Assembly: GCF_003413745.1 (NCBI RefSeq)
Contig: NZ_QVID01000001.1
Coordinates: forward strand, 2,108,001 to 2,172,000
Direction: 5' to 3'
Source: Marixanthomonas ophiurae
Lineage (GTDB): Bacteria > Bacteroidota > Bacteroidia > Flavobacteriales > Flavobacteriaceae
Length of the DNA: 64,000 bases
Below the pieces are notes generated by a model. The model was given only the letters and a program-made list of their open reading frames with translations. It did not search any database and was not told the origin of the DNA. Of this stretch, positions 26,157-33,682 are shown in pieces. A program made the translations under genes and the position numbers. Within the stretch, counting starts at the first letter, position 1. Each line of letters begins with the position of its first letter.

Positions 26157-26185
26157 AACGGAACAGTTTAAATTTTTGGTTCATT

Positions 26186-26213
26186 TTTGTTATTGGAAAT
26201 TTACATATATTTG
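26186..26213 (+). promoter_or_regulatory. Weak promoter candidate in the traE/amidase divergent region
   Basis: A TATATTTG box (26206-26213) fits the Bacteroidetes -7 consensus TAnnTTTG; a TTTG lies at 26186-26189, but the 16-base spacing is shorter than the usual 19-21. The whole 190-base gap between divergent genes is very A/T-rich and contains several ATTTG words on both strands, so assignment is tentative. Confidence 0.25.
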
Positions 26214-26345
26214 AACACAAATAACTGTAAATCAAATATTTGTGAATAAAATATTATTTGATATTGTTTGAATTCCGTTGCTATTATTTGACATCAAATT
26301 TTATGAATTTTTGAAGTGAAGTTGTTGATAATCCGAAAATTGAAA

Positions 26346-27005
26346 ATGAAAAAAGTGTTCAAAAACGTCAGTTTTGTGATTTTGATTCTAAAAATGTGCT
26401 TCATTTTTGGACAGGAATCGACTGCTCAAAAACGAATAATAATTGACGTTGGACACGGTGGAAAAGATTCTGGTGCAATAGGTATAAATGACATCCAAGA
26501 AAAGGATGTGGTTTTGTCCATTGCAAATGAGATTTTAAGGTTAAATAACGACTTAGAAAAACCACTCGATATTTATTTGACCAGGTACAAAGACACTTTA
26601 ATATCATTACCGGACAGGACTAAACTGGCCAAAGCCTTAAATGCTGATTTGTTTATGTCGTTGCATTGCAACCACTCTGATAATCCGGATGCGAGAGGGA
26701 TTGAAGTTTATGTGGCTAACGCTATATCTAAATACTCGGATGATGCTACTTGGCTTGCTTTTCAACTGCAAGATGACCTAAGTAAGAGTTTAAGTTTTGA
26801 GAGTAGAGGTGTGAAGTTTGCAAATTTTCAGGTTTTGCGTGAAACAATGGGCTATTGCACTTCTGTTTTATTGGAATTGGGATTTTTGAGTAATGTAGAT
26901 GAGAGTAAGTATTATCAAAAGCCAGAATCTTATAAAATTTTGGCTTTCGCGGTAATTAGAAGTTTAATTAAAAATATTGATAGTTATGAAAGAGTTGGGG
27001 ATTGA
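26346..27005 (+). CDS. N-acetylmuramoyl-L-alanine amidase (Amidase_3) of the transfer system
   Basis: A 219-residue exported zinc amidase. After a signal peptide the Amidase_3 motifs appear in order: DVGHGG (first His ligand), a Glu in the QEKDVVL helix, LHCNH (second His) and the catalytic Glu in LLELGFLSN. It cleaves the peptide from peptidoglycan. It is placed next to, and divergent from, the tra operon, so it probably opens the wall for channel assembly, as VirB1-type enzymes do. The ATG at 26346 is preferred to a GTG at 26316, because it begins a clean signal peptide (MKKVFKNVSF). Confidence 0.85.
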   Translation: MKKVFKNVSFVILILKMCFIFGQESTAQKRIIIDVGHGGKDSGAIGINDIQEKDVVLSIANEILRLNNDLEKPLDIYLTRYKDTLISLPDRTKLAKALNADLFMSLHCNHSDNPDARGIEVYVANAISKYSDDATWLAFQLQDDLSKSLSFESRGVKFANFQVLRETMGYCTSVLLELGFLSNVDESKYYQKPESYKILAFAVIRSLIKNIDSYERVGD

Positions 27006-27113
27006 GGTCATAAAATGTCTAAAAGCTCTATTTGCAGCTTTTATTAATGAGATAGTGCGCAGTCATAAGTTTTATAAATAAGAGGCCTATGAGTAAATTA
27101 AAAATATAAATAA

Positions 27114-27145
27114 TTTGCGTATGTAAGATATTCTTACCATATTTG
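27114..27145 (+). promoter_or_regulatory. Promoter with internal palindrome controlling the nucleotide/ACP operon
   Basis: TTTG at 27114-27117 (-33 box) is 20 bases from CATATTTG at 27138-27145 (one mismatch to the TAnnTTTG -7 box). Between them lies a perfect palindrome GTAAGA-TAT-TCTTAC (27123-27137). A repressor bound there would block RNA polymerase. The operon encodes an XRE protein and an ImmA/IrrE protease, the standard repressor/anti-repressor pair, so induction by repressor cleavage is likely. The first ATG follows at 27163. Confidence 0.5.
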
Positions 27146-27162
27146 TACCAAATCCACACATT

Positions 27163-27450
27163 ATGATTGATATAAGTCAGGAACTGGTTGAAGAAAAAAT
27201 AGCCGAGGTCATTAAGGAGATAGCAGACACATTAGAGATTGAAGTCTCTATAGATTCTGCATCTTGTCCTGGATTATTACCAGGGATAACTAGTCAAGTT
27301 CTGGTTACCGTTCTGGGACGATTAGAAAAGAAATTGGATGTAATCATTCCAGACGATTGCTATGTATTTTACGATAAAAAAGAACAAAAACAATTAGATA
27401 TAAAGATGTCAGCAGAAAAACTTATAAAACACGCTAAATATGAAAAGTGA
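27163..27450 (+). CDS. Acyl-carrier-protein-like protein
   Basis: A 95-residue protein that I read as a divergent acyl/peptidyl carrier. The segment GITSQVLVTVLGRLEKKLD (41-59) followed by VIIPDD aligns with the carrier-protein helix II pattern G-x-D-S-L-x-x-V-x-x-x-x-x-LE-x-x-F-x-x-x-IPD. Ser44 falls at the phosphopantetheine attachment position, but the flanking DSL is TSQ. Helix I (EEKIAEVIKEIADTLEI) and a C-terminal helix fit the four-helix fold. A holo-ACP synthase gene ends the same operon, which strongly supports a modified carrier. It is the first gene of the operon and overlaps the XRE gene by 11 bases. What it carries is unknown. Confidence 0.55.
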   Translation: MIDISQELVEEKIAEVIKEIADTLEIEVSIDSASCPGLLPGITSQVLVTVLGRLEKKLDVIIPDDCYVFYDKKEQKQLDIKMSAEKLIKHAKYEK

Positions 27451-27778
27451 TAATTCAAATTTGAAAAGATTGGAAATAGCTGAAAGATTAAAAAAAGCGA
27501 GAGAACTTTCAGGTTTGTCTCAGGCACAAGTGGCGTTGAAACTAAATGTACAACGACCTGCAATTTCCGAGATTGAAGCAGGTAGGCGAAAAGTAAGCGC
27601 AGAAGAGTTAATTGAGTTTTCAAAACTATATAAGGTAGATTCATCTTGGTTGCTTAACGAAGGTGATAACTCAGAAATTACTCAAGGAAAACTGAAGTTC
27701 GCTGCAAGAGAATTAAGCAAAATGAGTGAGGAGGATAAAAACAAACTCTTTGAACTCTTGAATATACTACCAAAATAA
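27440..27778 (+). CDS. XRE-family repressor of the nucleotide/ACP operon
   Basis: A 112-residue protein with a Cro/C1 helix-turn-helix in residues ~10-70 (RLKKARELSGLSQAQVALKL then RPAISEIEAGRRKVSAEELI) and a short helical tail (KMSEEDKNKLFELLNILP). It overlaps the carrier gene by 11 bases and is followed after 11 bases by the ImmA/IrrE protease gene. This pair is the standard ICE and phage switch in which the protease inactivates the repressor. The palindrome in the operon promoter is its probable binding site. Confidence 0.85.
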   Translation: MKSDNSNLKRLEIAERLKKARELSGLSQAQVALKLNVQRPAISEIEAGRRKVSAEELIEFSKLYKVDSSWLLNEGDNSEITQGKLKFAARELSKMSEEDKNKLFELLNILPK

Positions 27779-27789
27779 TATAACAGTTT

Positions 27790-28638
27790 ATGGATTCAAT
27801 CGCCGCTAGCGGAATTAAAAAAGCTGACTCAGTTAGAGCAGATTTAGGCTTGAATATGTTTCAACCAATTAACGTATATGATACCTGTCTAAAATTTGAA
27901 ATAGATGTTAGGTTCAGACGCATTAATATGGAAGGAATGTATATCTCAAGTGATAACCCTGAAAACTCGTATATTATTCTGTCCTCATTACGTCCATTTT
28001 CAAGAAGAGTCTTTACCTGTGCCCACGAATTGGGTCACCATTTATATGGCCACGGCTCACAAATCGATTTGATTTATCAAGACAATAATGAATCAGATGT
28101 GTATAATCAAGAGGAAAGATTAGTTGATACTTTTGCCTCAGCTCTTTTAATGCCAATTGCTGGCGTCCAGCTTGAATTTCAAAAGAGAAAATGGAATTTA
28201 AAAACCGCAACACCAATTCAGTTTTTTACCATATCATCTGTTTTTGGTGTTGGTTATCAAACCTTAATTTCTAACTGCTGTTTGAACAAACTAATTAGTT
28301 ATCAGAAATCAAAAGAGCTATTAAAATACTCACCTTCTGATTTTCTCAGAAAGATTACAGCAAACCAAGGTAAAGGGCATTTAAAAATAATTGATTCTAA
28401 ATACAAGGAAAGTATTGTTGATACAGAAGTTTCCGGTTTTCTGTGTTTACCAAAAGATATAGAATTGGAAGGAAATCATTTGAACGTTGTTTCTGAAACT
28501 AAAAATGGTTTATGTTACGAGGCTATTAAACCAGGAATACTGAGAGCCAGTAATTCAAACAATGGACAAACCTATTTTATTAGAATTCAAAATTTTGAGT
28601 ATGAAGGACTCTCAGAGTACAGACACTTAGAAAATTAA
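27790..28638 (+). CDS. ImmA/IrrE-family metallo-endopeptidase
   Basis: A 282-residue protein with the zinc protease motif CAHELGHHLYGH near residues 77-88 and a downstream Glu in EERLVDTFASALLMP, the usual third ligand region. The C-terminal ~100 residues form a separate domain without a family I can name. ImmA-type proteases cleave or inactivate the XRE repressor encoded beside them upon DNA damage or other signals. Here that would switch on the downstream nucleotide-enzyme genes, which follow after 8 bases. Confidence 0.85.
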   Translation: MDSIAASGIKKADSVRADLGLNMFQPINVYDTCLKFEIDVRFRRINMEGMYISSDNPENSYIILSSLRPFSRRVFTCAHELGHHLYGHGSQIDLIYQDNNESDVYNQEERLVDTFASALLMPIAGVQLEFQKRKWNLKTATPIQFFTISSVFGVGYQTLISNCCLNKLISYQKSKELLKYSPSDFLRKITANQGKGHLKIIDSKYKESIVDTEVSGFLCLPKDIELEGNHLNVVSETKNGLCYEAIKPGILRASNSNNGQTYFIRIQNFEYEGLSEYRHLEN

Positions 28639-28646
28639 AAACAAAT

Positions 28647-29411
28647 ATGAAAACACCCACATTAATAGAAAACCATAATATTTCACAATCTTGGATAGAG
28701 GTACTCAAAAGGTATGGAGATATATCTGGAAAGGAATTATCCCCTTTGGTACTTACCATAACAGATTTCGAAGAAGATATATCTTTACGAGAGCTATTAG
28801 ACAATCACTTGTCGATTCACCAGAAACAATCAATTCAAACTGTTTCAGAAACTATTTTTCCTCTTTCACTTTCTAGATTATTCAAGAATAATCGACACGA
28901 ACTCTACGAAGAATACAAGTCTAATTTTAAGCGGATAAAAAAATTAGATTTGAATGGTAGAAACCCTCGTAATAGGAGAGGAACATATTTTCAGAGGTTA
29001 ATTGATTTCCCTGGGACAAATGGAGGAATTAACCAACTGGAAAATATTATAGAATCAATACAAGATAACAAAAACAATAGGAGGTCAAGATATCAAGCTT
29101 CTACCTTTGACCCCAATTCTGATAAACTAGATGGTCCATATTTAGGTTTTCCTTGCCTTCAGCACATAACATTTTATGTAACTGAAGAAAACGGTTTGGT
29201 TCTCAATAGCTTTTATGCTGTGCAACATTTATATGAGAAGGCTTATGGTAACTGGTTGGGTCTTGTAAATCTAGGAAAATTCGTTGCTGAAGAATTGGGG
29301 ATTTCATTTGAAAGATTTAATTGTTTCATTAGTATTGAAAAGCTTGATAGTTTGTCAAAAACTGAGGCTAAAAAATTATATAATCAAGCTATAAAAATCA
29401 CTAAGCCTTAA
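28647..29411 (+). CDS. Thymidylate-synthase-superfamily enzyme (possible dUMP/dCMP hydroxymethylase)
   Basis: A 254-residue protein whose second half carries thymidylate synthase landmarks: paired arginines RR at 145-146 followed by DPNSD (155-159), the catalytic Pro-Cys at 169-170 in GFPCLQH, a strand pair resembling the QF-x-V region, and G205-x-x-N208 matching the nucleotide-binding Asn. The N-terminal half is divergent and lacks a clear first arginine loop. Family members add a one-carbon group to C5 of dUMP or dCMP; phage relatives make hydroxymethyl nucleotides used in hypermodified DNA. The adjacent HMUDK-type gene (TAATG overlap) makes the hydroxymethyl route attractive. This specificity is inference. 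Confidence 0.6.
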   Translation: MKTPTLIENHNISQSWIEVLKRYGDISGKELSPLVLTITDFEEDISLRELLDNHLSIHQKQSIQTVSETIFPLSLSRLFKNNRHELYEEYKSNFKRIKKLDLNGRNPRNRRGTYFQRLIDFPGTNGGINQLENIIESIQDNKNNRRSRYQASTFDPNSDKLDGPYLGFPCLQHITFYVTEENGLVLNSFYAVQHLYEKAYGNWLGLVNLGKFVAEELGISFERFNCFISIEKLDSLSKTEAKKLYNQAIKITKP

Positions 29412-30454
29412 TGAGTGTTTCAAAAAAAAATATAAATTCTGGAGTAACAATTATTTCACCATTGTCGCCAATTAAAACTACTGAAGTTTACGATACATAT
29501 TGGAAATTTGCAGCTTTACGTCAAGAGGCTTTTTTCAACAAGATTGAAAACAAAGGTTGTCCTTGGTCTAATGATTCAATAATTAATACTTACCGATTTA
29601 CTAATGCTTATAGAGCAGCAGATAGAGTAAGCCAGTATCTTATACGTGATGTTATTTATCGCGAGGAATATTCCGATTCACCAAAAGAGATTCTTTTTAG
29701 AATCCTCTTGTTCAAACTCTTCAATAAGATAGATACTTGGGAATTAATCCTTGCTCATATACCCAACCCGACCTTTGAGTATTACGATTTTAACGTTTAT
29801 AATGATATTTTAAATGCTGCTTTTAATGCTGGAGAAACAATTTATTCTGCCGCTTATATTATGCCTTCTGTAAAATCATCCTTTGGTTATACAAGAAAGC
29901 ACAGTAATCATTTAAAGTTAATTGAACTAATGCTAAATGATAAGGCAGAGGAACAATTATCTAATGCCAATAATATGCAAAAGGCATTTGAGATTATTAA
30001 ATCCTTCCCAGGGTTAGGAAATTTTTTGGCTTATCAATTATTAATTGACATAAATTATTCTAGGATAATAAATTTCTCAGAATCAGAATTTGTTATGCCA
30101 GGACCAGGTGCATTAGGCGGCATTAGCAAATGCTTTACGGATACGGCTGGTTTAAATGAGAAAGAAATTATCAAGTTGGTAACTGATAGGCAGGAAATTG
30201 AATTTGAACGTTTGGGTCTAAATTTTAAATCATTATGGGGAAGAGATTTACAACTTATTGATTGTCAAAATTTATTTTGTGAGGTAGATAAATATAGTAG
30301 AGTAAGGCATCCAGAGATTACAGGTAATAGCAAAAGAACACGAATTAAACAGAAGTATAAACGAAACCATCAACCAATAGAATATTGGTTTCCCCCAAAA
30401 TGGAATATAAATAGTCGTATAGCAGAGGATTTAACATATCAAAATCAAATATAA
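29411..30454 (+). CDS. HMUDK-helical / aGPT-pyrophosphorylase-type HhH protein
   Basis: A 347-residue protein whose N-terminal region YWKFAALRQEAFFNKI (30-45), YRFTNAYRAADRVSQYL (61-77) and FRILLFKLFNKIDTWE (96-111) matches the helical domain known from 5-hydroxymethyl-dU DNA kinases and alpha-glutamyl/putrescinyl-thymine pyrophosphorylases. A helix-hairpin-helix FPGLGNFLAYQL lies at 199-210, and conserved segments VMPGPGALGGISKCF (228-242) and LQLIDCQNLFCEVDKYSR (280-297) follow. These proteins act on modified thymine in phage DNA hypermodification. No P-loop kinase is attached here. It overlaps both neighbours by one base (TAATG). Confidence 0.65.
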   Translation: MSVSKKNINSGVTIISPLSPIKTTEVYDTYWKFAALRQEAFFNKIENKGCPWSNDSIINTYRFTNAYRAADRVSQYLIRDVIYREEYSDSPKEILFRILLFKLFNKIDTWELILAHIPNPTFEYYDFNVYNDILNAAFNAGETIYSAAYIMPSVKSSFGYTRKHSNHLKLIELMLNDKAEEQLSNANNMQKAFEIIKSFPGLGNFLAYQLLIDINYSRIINFSESEFVMPGPGALGGISKCFTDTAGLNEKEIIKLVTDRQEIEFERLGLNFKSLWGRDLQLIDCQNLFCEVDKYSRVRHPEITGNSKRTRIKQKYKRNHQPIEYWFPPKWNINSRIAEDLTYQNQI

Positions 30455-31266
30455 TGTCGTTTTTAGGAAACAAAGCAATACTAGACTGCCTAAAAAAAGG
30501 TAAGGTCATCGAGGCTTTTGAAGAGCAAAGAATTAAAAATGGGGCTTATGAACTTTCATTGGGCGAACAAGTATTTCTTACAAATTCAGGGTCAAAAGAA
30601 ATAAAAAATGTAGAACCTCAGGGAGTTATTCACATAGAACCTGGACAGTTTGCTCTGCTATTAACCGAGGAAACTGTTAAAATACCTAAAGATAAAATTG
30701 CTTTTATTTCTATTAAGGCAAAAATAAAGTTCAAAGGTTTGGTTAATGTTTCCGGTTTTCACGTAGACCCAGATTTTAAGGGAAAATTATTATTCAGTGT
30801 ATATAATGCTGGGCCAGCCACAATCGTTTTAAAAAGGGGTGATAATTATTTCCCAATGTGGTTGGCTGAACTATCAGAAAAGCAAAATTATAAAGGAACA
30901 CATATTAATCAAAACTCAATTCCTTCTAGCCCTATTGAAGCTTTGAGCCAAGGCGAATTTAATTCACCACAAGCTTTGATGAAAGAAATAGGTCAATCAA
31001 ATTCAAGGATTACCAGTTTAGAGAAGGATAACAAAGCCAACAACTATATTGCTATAACCGCTCTTGGTTTTGTATTTGCACTTTTACTAAAACTTGCCTT
31101 TGATTTTTATGCACTAGACAAGGGGTGGGATAAGGCAATAGAGTATAATAAAAAGCAGGTTAATATAGATTCTATAATAAATCAAAGGCTCTTGGACAAG
31201 AAACAGTTATTACAGGAGATAGAACTTTTAACTGTGAAAAAAGACAATCTAATAAAAACTAAATGA
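30454..31266 (+). CDS. Membrane-anchored dCTP-deaminase/dUTPase-fold protein
   Basis: Residues 1-145 fit the trimeric dCTP deaminase/dUTPase fold: NGAYELSLG (29-37), EPGQFALLLTEETVKIP (62-78), a FHVDPDFKGKLLFSVYNAG strand pair (102-120). The Asp of the DPDFKG turn is present, but the deaminase catalytic Glu expected in the following strand is replaced (LLFSVYN). A membrane helix (about 198-217) and a coiled coil to the end follow, which is unusual for soluble dUTPases. It may therefore bind or sense nucleotides at the membrane rather than deaminate. Genes on both sides are 1 base apart or overlapping. Confidence 0.6.
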   Translation: MSFLGNKAILDCLKKGKVIEAFEEQRIKNGAYELSLGEQVFLTNSGSKEIKNVEPQGVIHIEPGQFALLLTEETVKIPKDKIAFISIKAKIKFKGLVNVSGFHVDPDFKGKLLFSVYNAGPATIVLKRGDNYFPMWLAELSEKQNYKGTHINQNSIPSSPIEALSQGEFNSPQALMKEIGQSNSRITSLEKDNKANNYIAITALGFVFALLLKLAFDFYALDKGWDKAIEYNKKQVNIDSIINQRLLDKKQLLQEIELLTVKKDNLIKTK

Positions 31267-31267
31267 G

Positions 31268-31840
31268 ATGAAAGAAGAATTATTTTTCGATTCAGATTTT
31301 CCTGAATATGAGCAGTTGCCACGAAGTTTTACAATTGATTTTGAAACAATTGAGAATAACGATAATACTTTGACCAAAATCACATATGAGAACCAACAAG
31401 TAGGAGACTTTATCGATAATAATTCAAGAGAGAATGATAATTATCGTTTCCACGATGTGTTTCATTACACTTTCGCAACGGTCTTAGGTTGGTCACCGTG
31501 TTCTAGGTCTATGATGAAGCGGAAGAGAAAAAGTAAATCTGATATTGACCAGTTTGAGGATGGTGCACGTGCAGCAATTACAGAAGAGGCAATTTCATTG
31601 ATGGTATTTAACTATGCTAAAAAGAGAAATCTACTGACTAAAGACAATAGTGTTGATTCTGAATTGTTAGGATTTATAAAAGATTTTACTTCACCTTTTG
31701 AAGTGTGCAAACGCACAAAAGAAAATTGGGAAGAAGCTATATTGTTAGGATATTCATTATTTAGAAATCTTGTAAAATATAATGGCGGTAGTGTTCATTT
31801 TGATATGCTAAACAAAACTGGAACTTTTCGTCCCAATTAA
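31268..31840 (+). CDS. MazG C-terminal-like all-alpha protein
   Basis: A 190-residue protein with the segments YRFHDVFHYTFATVLGWSP (59-77), KRKRKS and EDGARAAITEEAISLMVFNY (97-116). These recall the C-terminal domain found with MazG-type nucleotide pyrophosphohydrolases, with His/Asp and Glu-Glu pairs that could bind metal. The classic MazG ExxE...ExxD pattern is incomplete, so catalytic activity is uncertain. It starts 1 base after the dCTP-deaminase-like gene. Its position supports a nucleotide-handling role. Confidence 0.45.
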   Translation: MKEELFFDSDFPEYEQLPRSFTIDFETIENNDNTLTKITYENQQVGDFIDNNSRENDNYRFHDVFHYTFATVLGWSPCSRSMMKRKRKSKSDIDQFEDGARAAITEEAISLMVFNYAKKRNLLTKDNSVDSELLGFIKDFTSPFEVCKRTKENWEEAILLGYSLFRNLVKYNGGSVHFDMLNKTGTFRPN

Positions 31841-31851
31841 AAGAGAATAAA

Positions 31852-32241
31852 ATGATTATTAGTATTGGCTGTGATATAGTAGAACATTCAAATTTTGAAA
31901 AATTAGGATGGGCTAATGACGAAAATACTTTGAGAAGAATCTTCTCAAAAAATGAAATTGCTATATCACCGAAAGTAGATATTGAAAAGTATTATTCTAG
32001 TCGATTCGCTGTAAAAGAGGCTGTCTTAAAATGTCTAGGAACTGGTATGGAAGACGGAATATCACTAAAAAATATTGAAATTAGTAAAAGTCAAATAGAT
32101 TTACCACGGGTATCATTATCTGGAAAGGTTAAAAAGATATCAAATTCAAAGAGGATTACAAATTGGCACATTTCAATAACTCATACGGCAAATTCATCTG
32201 CGGTATTTGTTATTGCAGAAAGTGTAGAGTTAAAAAAATAA
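31852..32241 (+). CDS. Holo-ACP synthase-like phosphopantetheinyl transferase
   Basis: A 129-residue protein with the AcpS layout: IGCDIVE near the start (Asp8, metal ligand), RFAVKEAVLKCLGTG (51-65, Glu56 and the Lys of the CoA site) and WHISITHT (105-112). AcpS transfers 4'-phosphopantetheine from CoA to a carrier-protein serine. It ends the operon that begins with the carrier-like protein; no other fatty-acid or polyketide gene is present. It is therefore probably dedicated to that carrier and not the housekeeping acpS. Confidence 0.85.
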   Translation: MIISIGCDIVEHSNFEKLGWANDENTLRRIFSKNEIAISPKVDIEKYYSSRFAVKEAVLKCLGTGMEDGISLKNIEISKSQIDLPRVSLSGKVKKISNSKRITNWHISITHTANSSAVFVIAESVELKK

Positions 32242-32280
32242 TTAAGAGTTGATTTCAGCCTTCGACCACTGAGTTTACAT

Positions 32281-32943
32281 TCATTTCCTCTTATCCCCAG
32301 CCCCTTTATCAAAAGCAATCAAATTAAATAGTTCTCGCATTCGACTACGCACACGGTTACCGTAATGTTCTTCCAATTCTTCAGCGTTGAGATTAGTGGT
32401 GGCGTGGGTCTTGATTTTGTGTTTAGTTTGTAAGTACAGCTCGTATCGAGATAAAAGTACTTCGCCCATTACGTTCAAATCCTTTCCGTAGAATCTGCCA
32501 GACGGTTCCACGCCCAAATCATCAAAACAATAAAATTTAGTGTTGCCATATTCTTCAACTGTTTTAAAACCTAAATGGTTAAAACTGAAGGTTACATTCC
32601 GGCAGGGAATCATTTTATAGGGACGTTGCAACGGAACCAAATGGCGCAGCAATTTCATTAAACTTGTTTTTCCACATCCAACGGGTCCAGAAAGTAGAAT
32701 GCCTTTGTCGATGTCAATACCGTAGGTTTCACAGTTATCTTTATCCTTGATGAAATAGGAACAGAGCTTCAGCAGAATGTCCTTATCCTCATCATAAATC
32801 CTGAATTTTTTCCCGAATAACAGTTTGCCCTTGGCATTCAAGTAAATCAATATTTTTGGAAAATCATAGAGTACACTTTTGCCATCAAATTTTCCGAGCG
32901 AATATTCCACGCCACCTTCGATAATTTTAGAGGGGTTGTCCAT
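32281..32943 (-). CDS. DnaC-like ATPase
   Basis: A 220-residue P-loop ATPase: Walker A GPVGCGKTS, Walker B-like FYCFDDLGVEP, and a later TTNLNAEELEEHYGNRVRSR with arginines as in DnaC/IstB-type AAA proteins. Such genes follow DnaD-like proteins in Bacteroidetes elements and probably help load a helicase. The start at 32943 (MDNPSKIIEGG) is chosen because the longer frame to 33162 only retranslates the upstream gene's DNA; the two genes overlap by 17 bases. Confidence 0.75.
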   Translation of the reverse strand: MDNPSKIIEGGVEYSLGKFDGKSVLYDFPKILIYLNAKGKLLFGKKFRIYDEDKDILLKLCSYFIKDKDNCETYGIDIDKGILLSGPVGCGKTSLMKLLRHLVPLQRPYKMIPCRNVTFSFNHLGFKTVEEYGNTKFYCFDDLGVEPSGRFYGKDLNVMGEVLLSRYELYLQTKHKIKTHATTNLNAEELEEHYGNRVRSRMRELFNLIAFDKGAGDKRK

Positions 32944-33679
32944 AGTCTTTGTTTTTAGTGGTTCGCAAGTTGTCCTTGATTTGGGACGGTGGTTTTTTGT
33001 TTGGTGTGTTTTCTGTCTCAAATAATTCGGTTCTGTCCATCCAATTCGTGGCCAATGAGCGCCAATTCCGTATTGGCTTTCCATCGCTTGTTTTCCATTC
33101 TCGGTCTTCATAATGCTCATAGAATTTTTTTGCTTCCTCAGCATCAAAACCTTTTTCTTCAAAAAATAAAATAACGGCCTGCCTGCCCTTTGGCTGTTTT
33201 ATATTGTTTTCTTGTTTGGTATTGTTTATATTAGATACCAATGCTTGTCCAACTATGGGACGGTGTTGGTACACAGCTTGTCCGTTATTGGGATGGTGGT
33301 GTCCCTCAAGCGGTACACCTCTGGGATGGTACTGTTCGGCAAGCTGTTCTAATATGGGATTGTACTGTCCCACAACTGGTTCATCACTTGTCCCGATTAT
33401 GACCATCTTAATTTTGCTGCCTTTGTACGGATTGTTGGAAGGGAAGTAGGATAGATACAGCCAAGCATCCAAATCAACAATACATCTATGGTATGTTGAT
33501 TTTGAACCAATCTTGGCAACACGCATCAGTTCCCGTCGGTTCACATAGAATTCGTCCATAAACCGAGAGCTGTTCCATTCTTGGAACAGCGCCATATACA
33601 AACTAATATGGGTAGGGTTTAGGCGGTCATCAAAATAAAACTTTTCAAAAGCCGCATTAAGTAGCTTTATATAGTTCAT
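32927..33679 (-). CDS. DnaD-like / replication initiation HTH protein
   Basis: A 250-residue protein. The N-terminal half is a winged-helix-type domain (LNPTHISLYMALFQEWNSSR, YVNRRELMRVAKIGSKSTYH). The C-terminal FFEEKGFDAEEAKKFYEHY followed by GKPIRNWRSLATNWM is typical of phage and ICE replication or DnaT/DnaD-like proteins. Between them lies a low-complexity linker rich in GQ and His, with repeated VGQ/NGQ words. It precedes the DnaC-like gene, with which it overlaps, and follows the excisionase-like gene by 3 bases. Confidence 0.65.
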   Translation of the reverse strand: MNYIKLLNAAFEKFYFDDRLNPTHISLYMALFQEWNSSRFMDEFYVNRRELMRVAKIGSKSTYHRCIVDLDAWLYLSYFPSNNPYKGSKIKMVIIGTSDEPVVGQYNPILEQLAEQYHPRGVPLEGHHHPNNGQAVYQHRPIVGQALVSNINNTKQENNIKQPKGRQAVILFFEEKGFDAEEAKKFYEHYEDREWKTSDGKPIRNWRSLATNWMDRTELFETENTPNKKPPSQIKDNLRTTKNKDYGQPL

Positions 33680-33682
33680 CGC

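Noticed and set aside
32943-33162. Longer start for the DnaC-like gene at 33162
   Set aside because: The extra 73 codons only retranslate the upstream gene in another frame.
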